NCBI GenBank assembly: GCA_011389605.1
Contig: JAABTZ010000179.1
Coordinates: 1-6,788 of the forward strand
Reading direction: 5' to 3'
DNA from: Desulfobacteraceae bacterium
Lineage (GTDB): Bacteria; Desulfobacterota; Desulfobacteria; Desulfobacterales; Desulfosalsimonadaceae
DNA: 6,788 nt
Of the stretch, positions 1 to 6,032 are shown piece after piece; position 1 is the first letter of the stretch; every line of letters begins with the position of its first letter. The notes below the pieces were generated by a model, which was not told the DNA's origin, made no database searches, and saw nothing but the letters and a program-made list of their open reading frames with translations. The position numbers were made by a program, and so were the translations under genes.

Positions 1-36
1 GCATTCTTCAAAATCGCGCAAGCCTTGATCTTGAAC

Positions 37-100
37 TTTTTACAAAGCCGTCTAAAAGCGACTTTTTACGAGTGCATAAAACTTGACGGCTTGGTAAAAA
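37..100. repeat. 64-bp inverted-repeat (REP/MITE-like) element after livF
   Basis: The left arm at 37-52 (tttttacaaagccgtc) and right arm at 85-100 (gacggcttggtaaaaa) are inverted copies matching at 15 of 16 positions, around a 32-nt centre. The centre contains a small AAAAG-CGA-CTTTT hairpin at 54-66 and a second copy of the arm's outer motif (ctttttac at 62-69, compared with 36-43), so direct and inverted repeats are nested. The right arm ends exactly next to the livF stop codon. As RNA it could fold into a long stem, but no U-run follows on either strand, so a classical intrinsic terminator is unlikely. From memory, similar intergenic sequences with TTTTTACGAG/GTAAAAAGTC ends recur in many Desulfobacterota genomes; its dispersed nature is therefore inference. 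It may protect the 3' end of the operon transcript. Confidence 0.6.
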
Positions 101-913
101 TCAGGCAAGCCACCTTTTTCTTCTCTTGTAATGCTTGACATCCCGGTAGCTTTTTTTCTGGCCCATTTCAGTCAGGCCGAGATAGAATTCCTTGATGTCG
201 GGATTCTCCCTGAGCTTTTCCACCGTGTCATCCAAAACGATTCTGCCGTTTTCCATCACATATCCGTGACTGGCCACGGACAGGGCCAGCCGGGCGTTTT
301 GTTCCACCAGCAGAATGGCAACGCCTGATTCACTGTTGATGCGCTGAATGATTTCAAAGATCTCGGCAACCAGAATGGGGGAAAGTCCCATGGAAGGCTC
401 ATCCAGAAGCATCAGCCGGGGTGAGGCCATAAGGCCGCGTCCGATGACCAGCATCTGCTGTTCCCCTCCGGAAAGATATCCGCTGATCCGGTTTTTCATG
501 TTGGCCAGCCGGGGAAAATAATCATACACCTTTTCCATGTCGCTTTTCAGCTTTTTTCTGCTTCTGGTTGTATGGCCCCCGGCAATGAGGTTTTCCTCCA
601 CGGTTAGCTCTTCAAAAACCCTTCGCCCCTCCATTACCTGGAATATCCCCTGACGCACGATTGACTCGGGCGGATACCGGTCGATGCGCTTGCCCGCAAA
701 CCGAATCTGGCCTTCGGTAACCTGCCCGTCCTCGGATTTGAGCAGTCCGGAGATGGCCTTGAGCGTGGTGGTCTTGCCGGCTCCGTTGTTGCCCAGCACA
801 GTAACGATCTGGCCCTCGTTGACCTGAAGTGACATCCCCTTTAAAACAAGGATCACATTATGATAAATGACCTCGATGTTGTTTACGGAAAGCAATGGTT
901 CAGTCTGGGACAT
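101..913 (-). CDS. livF: Liv-type ABC transporter ATP-binding protein LivF
   Basis: This is one of the two cytoplasmic ATPases that power the importer; the ligand is probably an amino acid or carboxylate. The 270-residue protein shows a complete nucleotide-binding domain: Walker A GNNGAGKT at 41-48, the Q-loop region around Q92-E95 leading into EGRRVF, signature LSGGEQQ at 147-153, and Walker B LMLLDE at 167-172 with catalytic Glu172. At the H-switch position it has Gln205 (VEQNA), which is normal for LivF and distinguishes it from LivG. After the usual end of the family (around FYLGL, residues 242-246) there is a basic tail ending in YKRRKRWLA; E. coli LivF is about 237 residues, so the tail is an extension. 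From memory, related tails occur in LivF proteins of anaerobic proteobacteria with similar clusters. The ATG start is supported by AAAGGA 7 nt upstream. It is the last gene of the run; the next 100 bases hold only a repeat. Confidence 0.96.
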   Translation of the reverse strand: MSQTEPLLSVNNIEVIYHNVILVLKGMSLQVNEGQIVTVLGNNGAGKTTTLKAISGLLKSEDGQVTEGQIRFAGKRIDRYPPESIVRQGIFQVMEGRRVFEELTVEENLIAGGHTTRSRKKLKSDMEKVYDYFPRLANMKNRISGYLSGGEQQMLVIGRGLMASPRLMLLDEPSMGLSPILVAEIFEIIQRINSESGVAILLVEQNARLALSVASHGYVMENGRIVLDDTVEKLRENPDIKEFYLGLTEMGQKKSYRDVKHYKRRKRWLA

Positions 914-920
914 CCATGAA

Positions 921-926
921 TCCTTT
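921..926 (-). promoter_or_regulatory. Ribosome binding site of livF
   Basis: The minus strand reads AAAGGA here, 7 nt before the ATG whose first base is 913. The site lies inside the 21-nt gap after the livG stop codon. It selects this ATG over the ATG at 915-917, which is in another frame. Confidence 0.7.
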
Positions 927-934
927 CTTTGAAT

Positions 935-1726
935 TCAGCCGAGCCTGGACAGTGTCAGATCCTTTTCCCCCAGGTATGCCTTGATGACCATCGGATTGTG
1001 GCGTATCTCCTCCGGAGGGCCTTCGGCAATCTTGACTCCGAAGTCCAGCACGCAGACCCGGTCTGATATGTCCATGACCACGCCCATGTCATGTTCGATC
1101 AATACAATGGTAACACCCCACTGATCATTGATATCCAGGATGAAACGGGCGATGTCCTCGGTTTCCTCAAGATTCATTCCCGTGGCCGGCTCGTCGAGCA
1201 GCAGGATACTTGGCTTCATGGCAAGGGCCCGGGCCAGCTCCACTCGTTTTTGCAGGCCGTAGGGAAGTGAATAAACAACGCTTTTGCGGATCTGCTCGAT
1301 TTCCAAAAGATCGATGATATCGTTTTCAATGTGCTTTCTCAGGTGCATTTCTTCATTTCTGCACCTGCCAAAGTAAATCCCTCCTGAAAAGAAACCGGAT
1401 TTGAGATGGATATGAGCCCCGAGCTTGATATTGTCCAAAACAGTCATATGGCTGAAAAGCTCCACATTCTGAAACGTCCGGGCAACGCCGAGTTTCGGAA
1501 TCTTATGGGGGCTCAGCCCGGTGATTTCGTGTCCTTCAAATTTGATGGATCCCGACTGCGGCCTGTAAAACCGGTTGATGCAGTTGAGCAGGCATGTTTT
1601 CCCCGCACCATTGGGGCCGATAATAGAGAAGATTTCGCCTTTTTTCACTCCTGTGGACACGCCGTTTAAGGCCTGGACCCCTCCGAAACTCAGGTGTACA
1701 TTTTCAATGCTGAGCTGATAATCCAT
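935..1726 (-). CDS. livG: Liv-type ABC transporter ATP-binding protein LivG
   Basis: This is the second ATPase subunit, expected to pair with LivF under the LivH/LivM channel. Numbered from the ATG at 1726 (263 residues), it has Walker A GPNGAGKT at 37-44, Q-loop Gln86 in ARTFQN, a degenerate signature LPYGLQKR around 154-161 (the family version of LSGGQ, like the E. coli LivG YGQQRR), Walker B ILLLDE at 174-179, D-loop ATGMN, and H-switch His212 in LIEHD. The C-terminus ends shortly after AYLGEKD, as is normal. Three in-frame starts exist: GTG at 1741, ATG at 1738 and ATG at 1726. I chose 1726 because GGGA lies 6 nt upstream, the resulting MDYQLSIENV aligns with the usual N-terminus, and no Shine-Dalgarno precedes 1738 or 1741. 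Whichever is used, the gene begins inside the 3' end of the ligase gene, whose stop is at 1704, suggesting translational coupling. Identity is firm; only the start is uncertain. Confidence 0.95.
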   Translation of the reverse strand: MDYQLSIENVHLSFGGVQALNGVSTGVKKGEIFSIIGPNGAGKTCLLNCINRFYRPQSGSIKFEGHEITGLSPHKIPKLGVARTFQNVELFSHMTVLDNIKLGAHIHLKSGFFSGGIYFGRCRNEEMHLRKHIENDIIDLLEIEQIRKSVVYSLPYGLQKRVELARALAMKPSILLLDEPATGMNLEETEDIARFILDINDQWGVTIVLIEHDMGVVMDISDRVCVLDFGVKIAEGPPEEIRHNPMVIKAYLGEKDLTLSRLG

Positions 1727-3650
1727 TTGTTGTCCCATCACTGGCTATTGCGCCGGTATCGAGTTCATTTACCCGGATTTGCGTTTTCATGCTGACCTCT
1801 TTGCCGTCCCTGTAGCGGATGCTGGCCTGAATCTCCACTTCCGTTTCATCGCCGTACAAGGCATCAATGAGCTCCCTGTATCTTTCGGATACAAACTTGC
1901 GCCGGACTTTGCGGGTCCGGGTCAGCTCGTCATCGTCTGCATCCAGCTCCTTGTAGAGCAGCACGAATCTTTTGATTTTGGCAACTTTGGGAAGGGATTC
2001 ATTGGTTTTTGCCACTTCCCCGGCAACCAGCTCATAGATCTTGTCTTTCTGCGAAAGATCGGTAAAGGTGGTATACGCAATCTGATTGTCCTCGGCCCAT
2101 TTGCCCACGTTGCCCATGTCAATGGAAATCATGGCCGTGATAAATGGCCGGTCCTGTCCGATGACCACGCCGTCGGTGATATACGGGCTGAACCTGAGCT
2201 TGTTTTCAATAAATTGCGGGGAAAACCGGCTGCCGTCGGCCAGTTCCATGACATCAGACATCCGGTCGATAATGATGATATGGCCGTCGTCCTCGATCAC
2301 GGCCGCATCCCCGGAATAAAACCACCCGTCGCGCAGGGTTTTTGCCGTGGCCTCCGGGTCCTTGTAATAGCCTGCAAATATGGTATCGCCCTTAGAAAGC
2401 AGCTCTCCGGTATCCGACACCCGGAACTCCAGGCCGGGAAGCGGCTGGCCCACTGTATCCAGGCGGATGTCATCGGTACGGTGGATTATGGAGGCCGCTG
2501 TCTGCTCGGTCATGCCGTAGGCCTGCTTGATATTGACGCCCAGGGCCTGAAACAGGTTAAATATCTCCTCTCCCAGGGGGGCTCCGCCGGTGTAAACGTG
2601 TATGAGCCGGCTTAGCCCGAAGTAGTTTTTGATGGGCCGGAAAAGTACAAAATAGGCCATCAGGTTCAATGCCTTCCAGGCAGCGGGAGGCTCCTTTTTG
2701 TGAAGACGGAAATCGGCCATCCTGTAGCCCACCGGCAGAAATATCCGATAGACAAAACGCTTGATCCAGACCGCGTCCTGGATTTTTACCTGGATGTCCG
2801 AGCAGATCTTCTCCCAGATCCGGGGAGGGGCCAGCATGATATGGGGGCCGATTTCCCTGATGTTTTCCTGGACGGTCTCTGTTTTTTCGGGGAAATTGAC
2901 GGTAAAGGCCTTATACAGCGACCAGTAAACGCCAAACTCCTGCTCCCCGATCCATGGAAATGGCAGAAATGAAACATATTCAAAGCTATCAGCGGCCGGA
3001 TCCACACTGTCCTGAGCCCGGGCCACGCTGAACATGTTTTTCTGCGTGATCATGCATCCTTTGGGAAATCCGGTGGTGCCGGACGTGTAGTTGATCATGC
3101 CCACGTCATCAGGGCAGCATTTGTCAATCATTTCATCAAACAGCCCGGGTTCTTTGTCCGCCAGTTCCCGGCCCAGTCCGGTAACATACTCAAAATAGTT
3201 CAGAATCTGATCATCATAATGGCGCATCCCCTTGGGGTCATCGACGATCACCATTGTCACCGCGGGGCATTTCTCCCTGATATCAAGAATCTTGTCGGCC
3301 TGCTCCTGGTCAGCGGCCACGACGAATTTTGAGTCCGAATGATTGACAATGTATTCAACCTGTTCCAGGTGGCTGTCGGGATATATTCCTACAATGGAGC
3401 CGCGCAGGGCCTGGACGGCCACTTCCGCATAAAGCCCCTCGGGCCGGTTGTCTCCCATGTAGGAGAGCTTGTCATCCGGACCGAATCCCAGGCTATGCAA
3501 CCCCAGGGCAAAATCCCGGACATTTTCGTAATAGCCTTGCCAGGTCACGGGCTGCCATATACCGAATTCCTTTTCCCGGATCGCCACTTTCCCGCGGCCA
3601 TAAGTGCGGGCATTTCTTCTCAGCAGTGCAGGAAGCGTTAAAATCTCCAT
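1704..3650 (-). CDS. AMP-forming long-chain-type acyl-CoA synthetase
   Basis: This cytoplasmic ligase should convert a carboxylic acid, ATP and CoA to acyl-CoA, AMP and PPi through an acyl-adenylate. It belongs to the AMP-binding (ANL) superfamily, in the long FadD15-like group of about 600-650 residues. Visible motifs, in order: P-loop YTSGTTGFPKG at 188-198, LPFPWIGEQ at 229-237, APPRIWEK at 274-281, YTGGAPLG at 353-360, adenine/carboxylate motif YGMTEQT at 378-384, YSGD with Asp448, hinge region IDRMSDVMEL at 461-470, and a C-terminal LTRTRKVRRK at 576-585, in which Lys581 is the likely catalytic A10 lysine. No signal peptide or membrane segment is apparent. The ATG is well supported: no other ATG, GTG or TTG lies in frame between the livK stop and this codon, and TLPALLRRNA starts as in relatives. 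Its ribosome binding site is weak. The gene sits between livK and livG and overlaps livG. The acid it activates (fatty, aromatic or branched) cannot be read from the sequence. Confidence 0.94.
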   Translation of the reverse strand: MEILTLPALLRRNARTYGRGKVAIREKEFGIWQPVTWQGYYENVRDFALGLHSLGFGPDDKLSYMGDNRPEGLYAEVAVQALRGSIVGIYPDSHLEQVEYIVNHSDSKFVVAADQEQADKILDIREKCPAVTMVIVDDPKGMRHYDDQILNYFEYVTGLGRELADKEPGLFDEMIDKCCPDDVGMINYTSGTTGFPKGCMITQKNMFSVARAQDSVDPAADSFEYVSFLPFPWIGEQEFGVYWSLYKAFTVNFPEKTETVQENIREIGPHIMLAPPRIWEKICSDIQVKIQDAVWIKRFVYRIFLPVGYRMADFRLHKKEPPAAWKALNLMAYFVLFRPIKNYFGLSRLIHVYTGGAPLGEEIFNLFQALGVNIKQAYGMTEQTAASIIHRTDDIRLDTVGQPLPGLEFRVSDTGELLSKGDTIFAGYYKDPEATAKTLRDGWFYSGDAAVIEDDGHIIIIDRMSDVMELADGSRFSPQFIENKLRFSPYITDGVVIGQDRPFITAMISIDMGNVGKWAEDNQIAYTTFTDLSQKDKIYELVAGEVAKTNESLPKVAKIKRFVLLYKELDADDDELTRTRKVRRKFVSERYRELIDALYGDETEVEIQASIRYRDGKEVSMKTQIRVNELDTGAIASDGTTNGLSAQH

Positions 3651-3672
3651 GGAAACTCGCTTGTATTTTCTT

Positions 3673-3694
3673 CCCTGACCGGGATGAATCAGGG
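3673..3694 (-). promoter_or_regulatory. Second stem-loop in the livK-ligase gap
   Basis: CCCTGA at one end pairs with TCAGGG at the other (3673-3678 with 3689-3694) across a 10-nt loop, giving a perfect 6-bp stem. It begins 2 nt after the stronger stem-loop and ends 22 nt before the ligase ATG. No U-tract follows, so it is not a convincing terminator. It may belong to a processing or stability structure. The short stem could be chance, hence the modest confidence. Confidence 0.4.
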
Positions 3695-3696
3695 TC

Positions 3697-3725
3697 GGGA
3701 CGCTTCCCTTTGCGGGGAAGCGCCC
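3697..3725 (-). promoter_or_regulatory. GC-rich intercistronic stem-loop after livK
   Basis: On the transcribed strand, GGG-CGCTTCCC, a 6-nt loop, then GGGAAGCG-T-CCC form an 8-bp perfect stem (3701-3708 with 3715-3722) extended by three G-C pairs past one bulged base. It begins 15 nt after the livK stop codon. There is no run of U afterwards, and the ligase, livG and livF follow on the same strand, so full termination is unlikely. Position and shape fit the intercistronic hairpins that protect binding-protein mRNA from 3'-5' decay or partly attenuate readthrough, so that the binding protein is made in excess of the membrane and cytoplasmic parts. That role is inference. Confidence 0.6.
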
Positions 3726-3740
3726 TGTTTGCAGAATAGA

Positions 3741-4913
3741 TTATTTCAGGTGGATCCAGTCGGAAACTGGTTCAAACTGTCCTGTTTTGGAATTGCCCCG
3801 CACGATCCTGCCCACCGGGATGCTGTTGTTTTCTATCGTTACAGGGGGCATGAGTCCGCCCACGTCGTAATCCTTGATGGACTGAAGACCCTTGACCAGG
3901 TTTTCCGGGGTAAATCCCCCCATTTCATCGGCTTTCTCAAGGGCCCGGACAAACACCAGGGCGGTCATGAAGCTGTGCATGTAGGCCTGGGACCGGTAAT
4001 CGGCCTTGTCAGGATGATGTTTCTGGTTCCACTCCCGGATCATTTTGATCATGGGATATTCATCCTGATAATAGTAGGAGTAGGCAGTCACCCCCATGTA
4101 TTCATCGGCAAGGGGGCCGAGCTGATCGAGAAGGTGTTTTTCAGTGGACCAGAACGTGCCCATGAACTGGGCATCAAGTCCATAGTCCTTAGCCTGTTTC
4201 ATCACCGTGGTGATGGGAGTGGCCACAAAACCCTGAAAAATGACATACTGGGCCTCCTTGCGCTTCAGGTCCAGCACCTGGGTGGTGACATCGGTTTCCC
4301 CTACCTTGGCGACCTGTTCGGCCACCAGGTTAAGACCCAGGTCCTTGCAGATCTCCCGGCCTGCGGGAATAGGCTCCCGGCCGAACTCTGTGTCGCTGTA
4401 AAAAAAGGCGATATTGGCCCCCGGATCTTTTTCCGCAATGTATTTGAGCAGAACATTAAACATTTCGATGTAGGTGGGGCCGGCAATGAACAAAAACGGG
4501 TTTTCCTCCGGGCTTGCCGCAATTTCGGCAAAGGTGTAGGCGCTGTAAAGCACCTTGTAGCGGTCCTGGATCTCCGGGGAAAGAGCCTTGGTCATTCCCG
4601 TGCTCTGGCCGAACATGATATGGGGCTTGTGTTTTGCATAAAGCCGCTTGAATGCGGCAATGCCCACGTCGTTTTTATACTCCCCGTCTTCCCAGTGGAA
4701 CTCGATTTTTTTACCATTGACTCCGCCCTGCTCGTTGGCCATGTCAATGGCGTCTTTCATGCCGTCAACCCCGTGGATCCCGGCAAAAGCAAACCGGCCC
4801 GTAAAGGGGTGAACCGCACAGATCACAGGGTTTTCCTCTGCATAAATCTGGCTTATACCGAAAAATCCAAGACACAGGGTGCAGCCGATCAAAAAAATGA
4901 CGATTTTTTTCAT
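3741..4913 (-). CDS. livK: Liv-type periplasmic substrate-binding protein
   Basis: This is the extracytoplasmic receptor of the importer: it binds the ligand in the periplasm and delivers it to LivH/LivM. The 390-residue protein has an N-terminal signal peptide (MKK, then a hydrophobic stretch to about residue 20, likely cut after Ala25 in QIYA-EEN). A two-lobed Peripla_BP_6 type I fold follows: the ligand-entry segment PFTGRFAFAGIHGVDG at 36-51, NEQGGVNGKKIEF at 60-72, GQSTGMTKALSP at 102-113 in the usual hinge/ligand region, and YSDTEFGRE at 162-170 at the start of the second lobe. An LIGC sequence at 8-11 resembles a lipobox but sits too close to the N-terminus to be convincing. The ATG is preceded by AGGGGGG at 7-nt spacing, the strongest ribosome binding site in the window. 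Homology gives 'branched-chain amino acid', but the adjacent CoA ligase suggests a carboxylate. It could equally serve a different amino acid or amide. Confidence 0.94.
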   Translation of the reverse strand: MKKIVIFLIGCTLCLGFFGISQIYAEENPVICAVHPFTGRFAFAGIHGVDGMKDAIDMANEQGGVNGKKIEFHWEDGEYKNDVGIAAFKRLYAKHKPHIMFGQSTGMTKALSPEIQDRYKVLYSAYTFAEIAASPEENPFLFIAGPTYIEMFNVLLKYIAEKDPGANIAFFYSDTEFGREPIPAGREICKDLGLNLVAEQVAKVGETDVTTQVLDLKRKEAQYVIFQGFVATPITTVMKQAKDYGLDAQFMGTFWSTEKHLLDQLGPLADEYMGVTAYSYYYQDEYPMIKMIREWNQKHHPDKADYRSQAYMHSFMTALVFVRALEKADEMGGFTPENLVKGLQSIKDYDVGGLMPPVTIENNSIPVGRIVRGNSKTGQFEPVSDWIHLK

Positions 4914-4920
4914 GATTAAT

Positions 4921-4927
4921 CCCCCCT
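4921..4927 (-). promoter_or_regulatory. Strong ribosome binding site of livK
   Basis: The minus strand reads AGGGGGG here, 7 nt before the livK ATG at 4913. It lies in the 71-nt livM-livK gap, which otherwise shows only a weak A/T-rich 6-bp hairpin (4944-4960) and no clear promoter. A strong site fits the need for binding protein in excess. Confidence 0.65.
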
Positions 4928-4984
4928 ATTGTTTGCAGTTTCTTTTTTCCATCCGAAAAACGAACCTGTTTTGCTAATCCCCGA

Positions 4985-6028
4985 TTAGTAGGAAAAGGGC
5001 CAGAGCCGGAAAAAGTTTTTAATTCGGTTCCAGATTTCGGCAAGCCCCCGGGGTTCAAAAATCAGAAACAGGATGATCAGCATTCCGAAAACAACGCTCT
5101 TAAGAGGCTCAAAAAATGCCTCATTGCCCGGCATGATCGTTTTTAAAGCCGCAGAAAGTGTGTTGATTATTTCGGGTACCAGGGTCATGAAAATGCCGCC
5201 GAAAATGGCGCCCAGGATGCTGCCCAGCCCGCCCACGATGATCATGGCCAGATATTCCACGCTCAGAAGCAGCGGGAAATGATCCGGGGTGACCACCTTC
5301 AGGTAGAAAACCCACAATGCTCCCACCACCCCGGCATAAAAGGAGCTGATGGCAAAGGCGCTGAGTTTGTAACGGAAAATATTGATTCCGATTATTTCAG
5401 CCGAGAGGTCCCGGTCCCGGATGGCCATAAAAGCCCGGCCCATACGCGAGCGCACCAGGTTTTTGGCATATATGACCCCAAGGACCACGAAAAACAGCGT
5501 AATCCAGTAAAAGCGCTTTTCAGTATTGAATTCAAATCCTCCAATGGAGGGCGGCGGGACGTTGATCCCGGTAATGCCCATTGTCATGCTTTCCCAGTGG
5601 ATGAAAATAAACTCAAAGATAAACTGGGCCGCAAGGGTTGCAATACAAAGATATAAGCCCTTTACCCGAAGCGAGGGAATGCCGATGATCATTCCGGCGG
5701 ACGCAGCCACAAGGCCGGCCAGGGGGATTGACAGCCAGAAGGAAAGTCCGAGCCGGGTGACCAGAATCGCAGAAGTATAGGCCCCGACACCAATAAAGGC
5801 GGCATGTCCCAGGGAAATCTGGCCGGTAAAGCCTGTAAGCAGGTTGAGTCCCACGGCGCCGATGATGGCAAATCCGATCATGTTGGCGATATAGAGCATG
5901 TACTCATTGGCGATAAAAGGAAAGATCAGAAGAAAGGCAGCTAAAACGCCCAGCCAGAATTTAACGAACAGGGACTGAAAAATTTCTTCATCCCTGACAT
6001 AGGTCTCCTTGAAGTCCCCGCATCGCAT
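4985..6028 (-). CDS. livM: Liv-type ABC transporter permease LivM
   Basis: This inner-membrane permease forms, with LivH, the translocation pore of the importer. The 347-residue protein begins with about 22 hydrophilic residues and then has roughly eight to ten hydrophobic segments (first at about 25-40, last at about 310-325). The LivM hallmark is clear: NLLTGFTGQISLGHAAFIG at 62-80. The cytoplasmic coupling loop RSRMGRAFMAIRDRDLSAE at 193-211, leading to GINIFRYK, is where an ATPase docks. GGLGSILGAIFGG at 266-278 and FEPRGLAEIW at 324-333 complete the family pattern. The ATG is preceded by GAGAGGG at 9-nt spacing, and the hydrophilic N-terminus (GDFKETYVRDEEIFQS) resembles that of relatives, as I recall them, so this start is preferred. 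It follows livH by 4 nt, indicating cotranscription and probably coupled translation. Confidence 0.95.
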   Translation of the reverse strand: MRCGDFKETYVRDEEIFQSLFVKFWLGVLAAFLLIFPFIANEYMLYIANMIGFAIIGAVGLNLLTGFTGQISLGHAAFIGVGAYTSAILVTRLGLSFWLSIPLAGLVAASAGMIIGIPSLRVKGLYLCIATLAAQFIFEFIFIHWESMTMGITGINVPPPSIGGFEFNTEKRFYWITLFFVVLGVIYAKNLVRSRMGRAFMAIRDRDLSAEIIGINIFRYKLSAFAISSFYAGVVGALWVFYLKVVTPDHFPLLLSVEYLAMIIVGGLGSILGAIFGGIFMTLVPEIINTLSAALKTIMPGNEAFFEPLKSVVFGMLIILFLIFEPRGLAEIWNRIKNFFRLWPFSY

Positions 6029-6032
6029 AATA

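Noticed and set aside
37..100. Intrinsic terminator of the operon
   Set aside because: The arms could form a long stem, but the loop is 32 nt and no U-run follows the stem on the minus strand. It is reported as a repeat instead.
131..328. Short plus-strand open frame near the left edge
   Set aside because: It lies wholly inside livF on the opposite strand; its sequence looks like an antisense translation and matches no family I know.
1779..2615. 278-codon plus-strand open frame opposite the ligase
   Set aside because: It is codon-aligned antisense to the ligase and explained by the same codon avoidance; there is no motif and no supporting context.
3684..4919. 411-codon open frame on the plus strand opposite livK
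   Set aside because: Its codons are exactly aligned with those of livK, so it is open simply because livK avoids TTA, CTA and TCA codons. The predicted protein has no recognisable domain, while livK has a signal peptide, a strong ribosome binding site and full family motifs.
4914..4984. Internal promoter or terminator in the livM-livK gap
   Set aside because: No convincing -35/-10 pair is visible, and the only hairpin (4944-4960) is a weak A/T-rich 6-bp stem.
5279..5656. 125-codon plus-strand open frame opposite livM, and an 87-codon one opposite livG (1406-1669)
   Set aside because: Both are codon-aligned shadows of well-supported genes, with no recognisable protein features.
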